From Ipomoea triloba (taxonomy: Eukaryota > Streptophyta > Magnoliopsida > Solanales > Convolvulaceae): a stretch of 64,000 nucleotides of DNA. The translations under genes were made by a program, and so were the position numbers. This document shows, piece by piece, positions 45,161 to 56,216 of the stretch; the stretch's first letter is position 1; each line of letters opens with the position of its first letter. The stretch lies in the NCBI RefSeq assembly GCF_003576645.1, contig NC_044929.1, positions 23,195,206 to 23,259,205 of the forward strand, read 5' to 3'. The notes below the pieces were generated by a model. It ran no database searches. It was given only the letters and a program-made list of their open reading frames with translations, and was not told the origin of the DNA.

Positions 45161-46498
45161 TGATGCAGTGAGAGCGGGGTGTGAAAATGGGTGTAAAGTC
45201 GAACCACGAGGATTGGATTTTATGGCACGTAAGGATTAATCACCTAGACTTTAGTCACCAAGGTCTTGAAACCCATAAGGATCCAAGCAACCATTTTAAG
45301 GATTAAAGTATAACAACTAAGAAGTAATTTTGGAATTATGGATATAAGGGAAAACAAGCCTAAACTAGGATTAAAATCTATTGGGAAGAATGGGTTAGAT
45401 TAGGTGTATTACTCTATTGATGCATTAACACTTGAGTTGGGGGATGAACAATAACCCTAGGTTCTTGATGCTAGCACAAAAGAATCCAAGTTTCCACAAG
45501 GATTAGAACAAAGGTTGCCCCATTCCCATGGTGTATCAACCTAAGTTCTTGAAGAACAAAAGCTATTTAAGCCCCAAATCTACCCCTATTTCCATAGAAG
45601 AGAAAATGGGTTTGAGATTGTATTGGCTTAAGTCTTCCATCCAACTTCCATTGAAATGAAAGACTTTCCAAAGACAAGCAATAATCATTGCGCAACTAAT
45701 CATTGAAAGATAAAATCAAAATCCAACTCAAACTCAAGAACCCTAAATGGGTGTTCATCCCCTTTATGCAATAATCATCTAACTAGCATCAATAAGAGCA
45801 ATAAACACCAAATCTAACCCATATGAAAGACTACTCACTCATATTTAAGGTAAACATAGCAAGATTCAACAAGGAAAGCATAAATATGCAATAAATGTAA
45901 AAACACTTGAAGAAGAGGAAGTAAGAGTTTTACTATTAATGATGGAGAGATGTTGTTGGAATCCCTTCCAAAACCACCAAAAGATGCTTGCAAAGTGTTC
46001 TACAATGTCAATCTAAGCTATTCTAAGCTAAAAATGGCTAATGAAAATATTAGAGAGAGAGTCTAAACTAGCTAGGGTTCGGAATCCCTAAAATTACAGC
46101 AGAAACGCGCTTAAACAGAACATCACAGACCAAAACGGGCAGGGACACGGCCGTGTCATGGGCCGTTTCGGTCTGTGACTTTTTTCGTTTCTGGGCCGGA
46201 CTGAAACGGCCATGGACATGGCCGTGTCATGGGCCGTTTCCCTTCATTTTCCAGCTTTTTCTTTGTTTCTTGCTCCATTGTGCGCTTCGCTGCTCTTCTC
46301 CCTCCTTGAGTGGAATCCTAAGCTACCAAAAATTGATTCGAAGCCATCAAATGTGCTCCCTTTTCTACTTGTTGCGGATGAGTAGACCTTTAACACAAAA
46401 TCACACAATCAAGTAACAAATTCCACTCAAGTGACAATACTTTACTATAAAAATAAATGGGAAGTGGGGCAAAAAGGCATTTAGAAATAGAGTTATCA
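45161..46498 (-). repeat. 3' LTR of the Athila-like element
   Basis: It begins TGATGCAGTG and ends GAGTTATCA on the plus strand and is 1338 bp long, the same length as its partner. I count four differences from the right LTR (near 45201, 46287, 46350 and 46372). U3 carries palindromes at 46144-46157 (GACACGGCCGTGTC) and 46215-46228 (one mismatch). Confidence 0.95.
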
Positions 46499-47284
46499 AC
46501 TCCCCCACACTAGAACTTTTGCTTGTCCTCAAGCAAAGACTAAGGACAAGTCACTTTCCAAGCTACTAACATTATTCACACTTTCCTCCTGTACAACCAA
46601 TCAAACCACAAACCAACGCATGACAATCCGTCCTTTTTCAAGAATCATTTAGGCCTTACAAATAAGTTTCCTTCCCAAGCCAATAACCAAGCGCCAAATT
46701 ATTAGATTATGTGAGGACCCTGTGTGCACAAATGCTAAGTTGAGATTATGCAAAACATGGCTAAGATGAGATCCCATAGGCTTGCNCGCTGCTCTTCTCC
46801 CTCCTTGAGTGGAATCCTAAGCTACCAAAAATTGATTCGAAGCCATCAAATGTGCTCCATTTTCTACTTGTTGCGGATGAATAGACCTTTAACACAAAAT
46901 CACACAATCAAGTAACAAATTCCACTCAAGTGACAATACTTTACTATAAAAATAAATGGGAAGTGGGGCAAAAAGGCATTTAGAAATAGAGTTATCAACT
47001 CCCCCACACTAGAACTTTTGCTTGTCCTCAAGCAAAGACTAAGGACAAGTCACTTTCCAAGCTACTAACATTATTCACACTTTCCTCCTGTACAACCAAT
47101 CAAACCACAAACCAACGCATGACAATCCGTCCTTTTTCAAGAATCATTTAGGCCTTACAAATAAGTTTCCTTCCCAAGCCAATAACCAAGCGCCAAATTA
47201 TTAGATTATGTGAGGACCCTGTGTGCACAAATGCTAAGTTGAGATTATGCAAAACATGGCTAAGATGAGATCCCATAGGCTTGC
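46288..47284. repeat. 498-bp segment present twice, separated by a single N
   Basis: 46288-46785 (LTR end, polypurine tract, internal start) is repeated at 46787-47284 after the N at 46786. The second copy carries the sequence variants of the right LTR. This is most simply an assembly join rather than a biological duplication. Confidence 0.85.
46499..46510 (-). other. polypurine tract
   Basis: On the minus strand gtgtgggggagt directly precedes the 3' LTR, the position and composition expected of the plus-strand primer. Confidence 0.8.
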
Positions 47285-48516
47285 CTTTCTTACTCCCACT
47301 AGGTCGATCTTTGGAATGCATGAAATGATCAAATAGGTCTTTATTCGGCTTATAACGGGGCTAAGGGTTAATAGTTAAACAAAGAAAGGGTATGGAGATA
47401 AACAAAAATGAGAGAGTTTCACACCTAAACATAAACTTATCTAAAAGAGAATTGACTAATATGAACAAGGAGCAAACTGTTCAGGAAAAAGAACAACACT
47501 CTAGATTTGGGGTTATGACTTTTTCAACAAAGATGGAGAACTTTAGCTTTTATTCAACCATTCCTTCTCTTTTCTTTTTCTTTTTCTCCTTTTTCTTTAT
47601 TCTACTTTTTCTCCTTTTTCAGCTTTTTCAAAGATTCTTTTTCTACTCTTTTTTTTTTTTTCTTTTCTTTCCAAGACATGGCTTTCAAATCTTCAAAATA
47701 TTCACAAGANCATATCAATCCCAAATCACTCCACACCAACCCAAAACATGAATGTATCAATTCTCACCACCCCAACACTCTCATAAGCAATACTCTTAAA
47801 CCTTTTAAAACACCGGAAGGACNTGCTAAACACTTTATTAAATGAACAAAAGGCTCAAAAGGGGACAACTAGGGATAAACACATATTAACAGGGTAGGTT
47901 TTAAGGCTAAGGGTTGAACAAAAATGGCCTATATCATTTCAAATCATGCAATTTCCTGAGATTTCACATTGGGGAGTAATAGGGCAAGTTCTAGCAAAGC
48001 AACTGTTACCGGAATCTCACATAAGCCTTCACTAGCTAAGCACAACACACAGGATCAAAATTATTCATTTATTTACAAGCAAACAAAGTTATTGGCAAGG
48101 GACTGAATCAATCATAAGCTTAGCTTCAAATCATCCATCAAAAGTAAGATAGCACAAGCACCGTCATACAACCACCAACCAACAAAAAGGAAGTGTTCAT
48201 AAGTTAGAGCAAGGAAAGAGAAATGCCAAGTTAACCAATATGTACTGAGTCATCCAAGCAAAAGTTCATCTAAACACAAAATATATTTCAAGAGTTCCAA
48301 AATTTAAATTTTCAAGCAAAAGTTGGTCCCCCACCCCCACACTAGAATATGGACATCGTCCGCGATGGACTAGCAACGAAGCACAAATTATGGGAGAGAC
48401 CAAAAGGACCAACAAGTAGAGAAATATAAACAAGAACATGCTTAACAAAAACATAAATAAAAGAGTTAGAGTTTAGAGAAGTCTTGTCCTAAGTGAGCTT
48501 TTCTATCCAGCACGCA
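47285..48516 (-). other. non-coding 3' internal region of the element
   Basis: No coding frame is supported. It contains a T-rich tract (47560-47670) and a displaced 112-bp piece between two Ns (47711-47822), which duplicates part of 51825-51940 and is evidently misplaced. Confidence 0.6.
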
Positions 48517-49231
48517 TCAGAAATCCGTCGGGTCGTAGGGAAACTGCGGTCCTCTTGAGGGATCATGCTGGGGCTGAGATCCCCCCGCAGGGTCATAGTA
48601 GTACTGAGAGCCCCCTGTTGCGCCGTAGTAAGGCTGAGAGCCTCCTGCGGAGCTGTAGAAATGTGGTGGCCCTCCTGTGGGATCATAATAGTACTGCGGG
48701 CCGGGTGGAAATTGGCCCCGCAGCCATGTCTGGTAAGCATGTGCCTCGTTTCGTGTCTCGAGGTGCCCCACAGTTGTTTCCAAATTGTCCATCCTTGAAT
48801 TTAGGAGCCCCACCTCTGAATGGACTTGCCCAACCTGTAGTTGCATAGCCGCCAATTGGGCAAGTACTTGTTGCTCAAAAGCATTGCCGGAGGATCCCTC
48901 GCCCGCTCCGGGCACAGCTCTCATTGCCTCCTCATGACCTTCTTCACCTTCCTCCTCATTCTCATCATCTTCTTGTGCTTGTGCAGCCGCGCCCCGTCTG
49001 GCCCTCTTTTTAGAATTCCTCCCGGGCTCAATGATCGTTCGCATGTCTTTGAAGATTGAGAGTAACATGTTGTTGTCAATCTCGGACTTGTTCTCCTTTA
49101 GCTTTTTGTATGGTATCTCAGGGATGATGGTGTTGTGGGCATTTCGGAGTATCCTCGTCAAGTAAGGCCCGACGAATAGGGCTTTGACCTTAGGGTAACT
49201 TTGCTTCTGGAAGAGGAATGCGAATACCCAA
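48517..49231 (-). CDS. third (env-position) ORF of the Athila-like element, C-terminal part
   Basis: A minus-strand frame of about 237 codons runs out of the N gap to a stop at 48519-48517. It begins WVFAFLFQKQSYPKVKAL and holds a basic patch (KKRARRG). An acidic stretch rich in E and D follows, then a leucine-heptad region (LLNSRMDNLETTVGHLETR) likely to form a coiled coil. The tail has repeats of a YYDPxGG type. It lies downstream of pol in the place of the Athila env-like gene. No signal peptide or membrane segment can be judged because the N-terminus is lost in the gap. Function unknown. Confidence 0.65.
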
Positions 49232-49852
49232 NNNNNNNNNNNNNNNNNNNNNNNNNNNNNNNNNNNNNNNNNNNNNNNNNNNNNNNNNNNNNNNNNNNNN
49301 NNNNNNNNNNNNNNNNNNNNNNNNNNNNNNNNNNNNNNNNNNNNNNNNNNNNNNNNNNNNNNNNNNNNNNNNNNNNNNNNNNNNNNNNNNNNNNNNNNNN
49401 NNNNNNNNNNNNNNNNNNNNNNNNNNNNNNNNNNNNNNNNNNNNNNNNNNNNNNNNNNNNNNNNNNNNNNNNNNNNNNNNNNNNNNNNNNNNNNNNNNNN
49501 NNNNNNNNNNNNNNNNNNNNNNNNNNNNNNNNNNNNNNNNNNNNNNNNNNNNNNNNNNNNNNNNNNNNNNNNNNNNNNNNNNNNNNNNNNNNNNNNNNNN
49601 NNNNNNNNNNNNNNNNNNNNNNNNNNNNNNNNNNNNNNNNNNNNNNNNNNNNNNNNNNNNNNNNNNNNNNNNNNNNNNNNNNNNNNNNNNNNNNNNNNNN
49701 NNNNNNNNNNNNNNNNNNNNNNNNNNNNNNNNNNNNNNNNNNNNNNNNNNNNNNNNNNNNNNNNNNNNNNNNNNNNNNNNNNNNNNNNNNNNNNNNNNNN
49801 NNNNNNNNNNNNNNNNNNNNNNNNNNNNNNNNNNNNNNNNNNNNNNNNNNNN
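49232..49852. other. assembly gap (621 N)
   Basis: Unknown bases. The gap separates the third frame from a redundant piece of pol. Confidence 1.
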
Positions 49853-49939
49853 TTAAAGTGCAAGAAGGTAAAATAACATGGGGTGCCTCCCATGAAGCGC
49901 TAAGTTTAATGTCGCTAGCTCGACTCGACCTTATGTTTC

Positions 49940-51038
49940 TCAAGAGGTGTATGTGGGAATAAAGAGATCCCACACGGCATGAGCTTCTTTCTCCATTGAT
50001 TCAGGGCAATTGAATAGCTTCAACCTTTGTCCATTGACCATGATATGGTCTCCGGACTTTCCAATTATTGCAACGGCGCCCGATGGGTAATGTTCTACCA
50101 CTTGGAAAGGGCCCGACCACCTTGATTTGAGCTTCCCGGGGAACAACTTGAGTCTTGAATTGTAAAGTAGCACTTGATCCCCGGGTTCAAAGTTTCTTCT
50201 CAGGATTCTTTTGTCATGGAAGTACTTGGTTCTCTCCTTGTAGATCTTCGCGTTTTCATACGCGTCCATTCTAAACTCTTCCAGCTCATTCAACCTCAAC
50301 AACCGCTTCTCCCTTGCTAAGTTTTCATCCAAATTCAACTTTGAGATCGCCCAATAAGCCTTGTGTTCGTATTCAACGGGCAATTGACATGATTTTCCGA
50401 ACACAAGCTTAAAAGGAGACACCCCAATAGGTGTCTTGAAAGCGGTTCTAAGTGCCCATAGTGCATCATCAAGCTTGAGAGATCAATCTTTCCTTGTAGG
50501 ACCGACCACCTTTTCCAAAATTGATTTGATTTCACGGTTTGCCAGCTCCACTTGCCCACATGTTTGAGAATGGTAGGGCGTAGAGAGTCGGTGGTGGATC
50601 CCATACTTTTGTAGGACCTTCTCCAAGAGCTTGTTACAAAAATGAGTTCCATTGTCGGTTATGAAGGCCCTCGGCATGCCAAATCTTGAGAAAATGTTCT
50701 TCTTAACAAACTTAAGCACGGTCTTTGCATCATTCCTAGGGGTTGCCACTGCTTCTATCCACTTTGAGACGTAATCCACCGCCACCAAGATGTATTCATT
50801 ACCAAAGGAGGAAGGGAAAGGACCCATGAAGTCCATCCCCCAAACATCAAAGATTTCAACTTCAAGGATTCCTTTTTGAGGCATCTCATGCCTTCTCCCA
50901 ATTGCTCCGGTTCTTTGACAGTTGTCACAAGTACGCACAAACTCCTTGGATGTAGCAAATAGACTCGGCCAATACAAACCCGATTGTAGAATCTTTAAAG
51001 CAGTCCTGTCAGCACTCATATGCCCCCCATAAGGTGAG
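49940..51038 (-). pseudogene. redundant 3' pol fragment (integrase and tail) with in-frame stop
   Basis: This segment repeats 52117-53217 almost base for base but with several substitutions. One of them changes a tryptophan codon TGG to TGA at 50485-50483, splitting the frame. It is cut off at the N at 51039. It therefore derives from a second, mutated copy of the element and was probably placed here by misassembly. The integrase words FITDNGTHF and [12 protein letters not shown] are visible. Confidence 0.85.
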
Positions 51039-51039
51039 N

Positions 51040-52116
51040 TCTAACATTTACAAGGAAAATCCCACCAAAAATCAAGAATATATGCACAAGACAAGGTGGA
51101 TGTTCATGGGTGTTCTTCTAGAAGCAAAAAGGAACTTCAACAATGGTGAAAGTAAAAATGTAGACATGAAATACACCCATATACTTCAAATAGAAACCTC
51201 AAACAACAAGAATCATTCATAAAGCTCAAGCATAGAGAGATGTTTGGACAACTAAGCACAAAATTTCAGATTTACAAATAAAATAATTTCAAAAACCAAG
51301 AGCTCTAACCTTTGACATGGAGGAAAACAAGAAAAATTGAAGACGTAGGTGTTCCTTGGTGAAATGGAGCTTTAGCAATGGATGAGAAAACCAGAGAATG
51401 GGGTGTTGGGGGTGGAATGTCGGCTAGGGTTGTGAAATTTCGAGTTGGGGAAAGGTTAAATAGCAGGCCGAAACGTGGGGGGACACGGCCGTGTCACCCC
51501 CCGTTTCTGCGCTGCTTCTTTGCGCTGAAACGTTCTGGAAAGGGCGAAAATGAAACGGGGGTGGACACGGCCGTGTCACCCCCAGTTTCCCGAAGCCTAT
51601 TTCTTCAAAACCTCACTGGAAAGGATCAAAAATGAAACGGGGGTGGACACGGCCGTGTCACCCCCCGTTTCCCCGAGGCTTATTTCTTTGGAAGCTCACT
51701 GGAACGGGCGGAAAATGAAACGGGGGTGGACACGGCCGTGTCACCCCTCGTTTCCCCGAGGCTTGTTTTTCAAAATTTCATTTTCTCCAACACTTAGCCT
51801 CATTTTCGTTCTCAATTCGGACCATATCAATCCCAAATCACTCCACACCAACCCAAAACATGAATGTATCAATTCTCACCACCCCAACACTCTCATAAGC
51901 AATACTCTTAAACCTTTTAAAACACCGGAAGGACGGCAAAAAGTATGTGCCTAAACACTTAGGATCAAACTCTAACTCTAAAACGCAAAAAGAAAGCAAG
52001 TAAAGGCATGTAATGAAAATGCAAGAGAGTTAAAGTGCAAGAAGGTAAAATAACATGGGGTGCCTCCCATGAAGCGCTAAGTTTAATGTCGCTAGCTCGA
52101 CTCGACCTTATGTTTC
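51040..52116 (-). other. non-coding spacer downstream of pol
   Basis: This segment follows the pol stop. It carries the 82-bp palindromic repeat array (51470-51765) and no supported coding frame; the arginine- and proline-rich frames here come from the repeat. Confidence 0.6.
51470..51765. repeat. four ~82-bp tandem units, each with a ~38-bp inverted repeat
   Basis: The core GACACGGCCGTGTC starts at 51482, 51564, 51646 and 51729, with spacings of 82, 82 and 83 bp. In each unit the core is embraced by runs of G and C and by gaaacg/cgtttc arms, forming a near-perfect hairpin of about 38 bp. A partial duplicate of the array is at 54360-54460 within a misplaced piece. Confidence 0.95.
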
Positions 52117-54358
52117 TCAAGAGGTGTATGTGGGAATAAAGAGATCCCACACGGCATGAGCTTCTTTCTCCATTGATTCAGGGCAATTGAATAGCTTCAA
52201 CCTTTGTCCATTGACCATGATATGGTCTCCGGACTTTCCAATTATTGCAACGGCGCCCGATGGGTAATGTTCTACCACTTGGAAAGGGCCCGACCACCTT
52301 GATTTGAGCTTCCCGGGGAACAACTTGAGTCTTGAATTGTAAAGTAGCACTTGATCCCCGGGTTCAAAGTTTCTTCTCAGGGTTCTTTTGTCATGGAAGT
52401 ACTTGGTTCTCTCCTTGTAGATCTTCGCGTTTTCATACGCGTCCATTCTAAACTCTTCCAGCTCATTCAACTTCAACAACCGCTTCTCCCTTGCTAAGTT
52501 TTCATCCAAATTCAACTTTGAGATCGCCCAATAAGCCTTGTGTTCGTATTCAACGGGCAAGTGACATGATTTTCCGAACACAAGCTTAAAAGGAGACACC
52601 CCAATAGGTGTCTTGAAAGCGGTTCTAAGTGCCCATAGTGCATCATCAAGCTTGAGAGACCAATCTTTCCTTGTAGGACCGACCACCTTTTCCAAAATTG
52701 ATTTGATTTCACGGTTTGCCAGCTCCACTTGCCCACATGTTTGAGAATGGTAGGGCGTAGAGAGTCGGTGGTGGATCCCATACTTTTGTAGGACCTTCTC
52801 CAAGAGCTTGTTACAAAAATGAGTTCCATTGTCGGTTATGAAGGCCCTCGGCATGCCAAATCTTGAGAAAATGTTCTTCTTAACAAACTTAAGCACGGTC
52901 TTTGCATCATTCCTAGGGGTTGCCACTGCTTCTATCCACTTTGAGACGTAATCCACCGCCACCAAGATGTATTCATTACCAAAGGAGGAAGGGAAAGGAC
53001 CCATGAAGTCCATCCCCCAAACATAAAAGATTTCAACTTCAAGGATTCCTTTGGGGGGCATCTCATGCCTTCTCCCAATTGCTCCGGTTCTTTGACAGTT
53101 GTCACAAGTACGCACAAACTCCTTGGATGTAGCAAATAGACTCGGCCAATACAAACCCGATTGTAGAATCTTTAAAGCAGTCCTGTCAGCACTCATATGC
53201 CCCCCATAAGGTGAGGAGTGGCAATGAGTCATCACACTCACGAACTCTTCTTCCGGAACACATCTCCTTACAATGCCGTCTACACATCTCTTGAACAACA
53301 GGGGCTCATCCCAAAAGTAGTCTCTAACATCATGCAAGAATCTCTTCCTCTTGTTGTAACTGAAGTCCTTAGGAACGTAGCCGCTCACAAGATAATTCAC
53401 AATGTCGGCGAACCACGGCACATAATCCTTTCCAAGCTTGGTTAGGATAAAGAGAGTCTCTCCTCTAAAAGTGTCATCAATGGGTAGCTCATCACTTCTT
53501 CGGCCCTCTAATCTTGACAAATGGTCCGCCACGACATTCTCGGTGCCCTTCTTATCTCGGATCTCCAAATCAAACTCTTGTAGAAGTAGGACCCAACGAA
53601 TCAATCTTGGTTTAGCATCTTTCTTTTGGAACAAGTATCTCAAGGCGGCGTGGTCGGTGTGCACTATCACTTTGCTCCCAATCAAATATGATCTAAACTT
53701 ATCCATAGCAAACACCACCGCTAGGAGCTCTTTCTCGGTTGTTGCATAATTGACTTGAGCTTCATCCAACGTGTGGCTAGCATAGTGGATCACATGGTAG
53801 TTCCTTCCTCTCTTTTGACACAAAACCGCCCCAACCGCATAGTCGCTTGCGTCGCACATCAACTCGAAAGGTAAGGTCCAGTCGGGGGGTTGAATGATTG
53901 GTGCATTACACAGGGTTTCCTTCAATCTCTCAAATGCAACCACACAAGAATCATCAAAGTGGAACGGCATATCCTTGGCAAGTAAGTGTGTGAGGGGCTT
54001 GGCATGCTTTGAAAAATCTTTTATGAACCGTCTATAGAACCCGGCATGCCCAAGGAAACTCCTCACTCCTTTCACAGTGCTTGGTGGTGGCAACTTAGCA
54101 ATTACTTCTATTTTCGCCGGGTCCACTTCGATTCCTCTTTCGGACACCTTGTGCCCTAGAACGATACCCTCCGTGGCCATGAAGTGGCACTTTTCCCAAT
54201 TGAGCACGAGATTGACCTCTTGGCACCGGCATAAGACTTTGTCAAGGTTGGCTAAGCATTCATCGAATGACCTTCCATAGACGGAGAAGTCATCCATGAA
54301 CACTTCCATTATCTCATCCACAAGCTCGGAGAAGATTGCCATCATGCATCTTTGGAAG
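52117..54358 (-). CDS. pol, C-terminal part: RT palm, RNase H, integrase
   Basis: An open minus-strand frame of about 745 codons. The RT catalytic word FMDD is near its start (about 54300). An RNase H region follows with [11 protein letters not shown] and later [11 protein letters not shown]. The integrase has an HHCC zinc-binding region ([14 protein letters not shown] to CDNCQRTG), the DDE residues in [18 protein letters not shown] and [12 protein letters not shown], and a C-terminal SH3-like tail with no chromodomain. It ends DLFIPTYTS. The frame is undamaged over its length, which suggests recent activity. Its N-terminal side breaks at the N at 54359. Confidence 0.92.
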
Positions 54359-54359
54359 N

Positions 54360-54715
54360 CGGCCGTGTCACCCCCCGTTTCCCCGAGGCTTATTTCTTTG
54401 GAAGCTCACTGGAACGGGCGGAAAATGAAACGGGGGTGGACACGGCCGTGTCACCCCCCGTTTCCCCGAGGTTTGTTTTTCAAAATTTCATTTTCTCCAA
54501 CACTTAGCCTCATTTTCGTTCTCAATTCGGACCATATCAATCCCAAATCACTCCACACCAACCCAAAACATGAATGTATCAATTCTCACCACCCCAACAC
54601 TCTCATAAGCAATACTCTAAAACCTTTTAAGACACCGGAAGGACGGCAAAAAGTATGTGCCTAAACACTTAGGATCAAACTCTAACTCTAAAACGCAAAA
54701 AGAAAGCAAGTAAAG
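54360..54715. other. displaced 356-bp piece inside the RT domain
   Basis: Bounded by Ns at 54359 and 54716, this stretch duplicates the post-pol spacer (about 51652-52007), including palindromic units. It sits between the two halves of the RT coding sequence and replaces a short missing RT segment. It is best read as a misassembled patch. Confidence 0.85.
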
Positions 54716-54716
54716 N

Positions 54717-55560
54717 TTTCTTGATCATCTGGGTGGATTGAAATCTGGAAATACCCTGAAAAACCATCTAGGAAGCAAAAATATTTGTTGCAAGACATTC
54801 TTTCAAGCAATTGGTCAATGAAGAGGAGAGGGTAGTGGTCCTTCCTAGTAGACTTATTAAGCTTTCTATAATCAATGCACATTCGGTGCCCGGTAACAAG
54901 TCTAGTAGGGATCAAATCATTATTTTCATTCTCAATGACCGTCATTCCGCCCTTTTTCGGTACAACATGAATGGGACTAACCCATTTGCTATCCGAAATA
55001 GGGTAGATGACATCGGCTTCAAGCAATTTTATTATTTCCTTTTTGACCACATCTTTGAGATTGGGGTTCAACCTCCTAAGAGGTTCCACGGTGGGCTTGG
55101 CATCGTCCTCAAGATAGATTCTATGCAAACAATACTTCGGGTCAATGCCAATTAGATCCCCAATCTCATACCCAATCACCCTTCTATGTCTTTTTAGCAC
55201 ATTAAGCAATTTCTTTATTTCATCATTTTTCAAAGAAGCATTAACTATCACGGGAAATGAAAAGTTAGAGTCAAGAAATTCATACCGAAGGTTGGGAGGC
55301 AAGGGCTTGAGTTCTACCTTGGGAGGTGGCTCCTCCCCAATTGGATTGCATGTGGCATATAGCTCCTCCACTTCATCCTCCAAGGTGCATGGTTCTCCAA
55401 TGTCCTCCTCCTCAATGCATAGCTCTCCCATTTCCTCCCATTGGGCCATTCTTGCTTCATTAACGCACCCTTCTATCATCTCCACCATATTGCATTCATC
55501 CACATAAGAAGGTTGGTGCTTGGCCATTTTGAATATATCGAACTCAATCTTATGTTCGGC
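54717..55560 (-). CDS. pol, RT N-terminal part
   Basis: About 280 codons of the same polyprotein. The RT fingers and palm start is visible (SKWVSPIHVVPKKGGMTV, then HRMCIDYRKLN and a FLDGFSGYFQI word). Upstream is an acidic linker. The segment is bounded by the 656-N gap and the N at 54716. The protease active-site region must lie within the gap. Confidence 0.9.
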
Positions 55561-56216
55561 NNNNNNNNNNNNNNNNNNNNNNNNNNNNNNNNNNNNNNNN
55601 NNNNNNNNNNNNNNNNNNNNNNNNNNNNNNNNNNNNNNNNNNNNNNNNNNNNNNNNNNNNNNNNNNNNNNNNNNNNNNNNNNNNNNNNNNNNNNNNNNNN
55701 NNNNNNNNNNNNNNNNNNNNNNNNNNNNNNNNNNNNNNNNNNNNNNNNNNNNNNNNNNNNNNNNNNNNNNNNNNNNNNNNNNNNNNNNNNNNNNNNNNNN
55801 NNNNNNNNNNNNNNNNNNNNNNNNNNNNNNNNNNNNNNNNNNNNNNNNNNNNNNNNNNNNNNNNNNNNNNNNNNNNNNNNNNNNNNNNNNNNNNNNNNNN
55901 NNNNNNNNNNNNNNNNNNNNNNNNNNNNNNNNNNNNNNNNNNNNNNNNNNNNNNNNNNNNNNNNNNNNNNNNNNNNNNNNNNNNNNNNNNNNNNNNNNNN
56001 NNNNNNNNNNNNNNNNNNNNNNNNNNNNNNNNNNNNNNNNNNNNNNNNNNNNNNNNNNNNNNNNNNNNNNNNNNNNNNNNNNNNNNNNNNNNNNNNNNNN
56101 NNNNNNNNNNNNNNNNNNNNNNNNNNNNNNNNNNNNNNNNNNNNNNNNNNNNNNNNNNNNNNNNNNNNNNNNNNNNNNNNNNNNNNNNNNNNNNNNNNNN
56201 NNNNNNNNNNNNNNNN
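55561..56216. other. assembly gap (656 N)
   Basis: Unknown bases that should encode the protease and the linker to RT. Confidence 1.

Noticed and set aside
46153..46416. 87-codon frame present in both LTRs
   Set aside because: It lies in the LTR on the antisense strand, and its two copies simply reflect LTR identity.
51470..51765. CRISPR-like array
   Set aside because: Plant nuclear DNA; the spacers between palindromes are repeats themselves, so it is a tandem minisatellite.
51378..51954. Frames with repeated RGWTRPCHP as a repeat protein
   Set aside because: They are translations of the palindromic 82-bp repeat in a non-coding spacer, antisense to the element.
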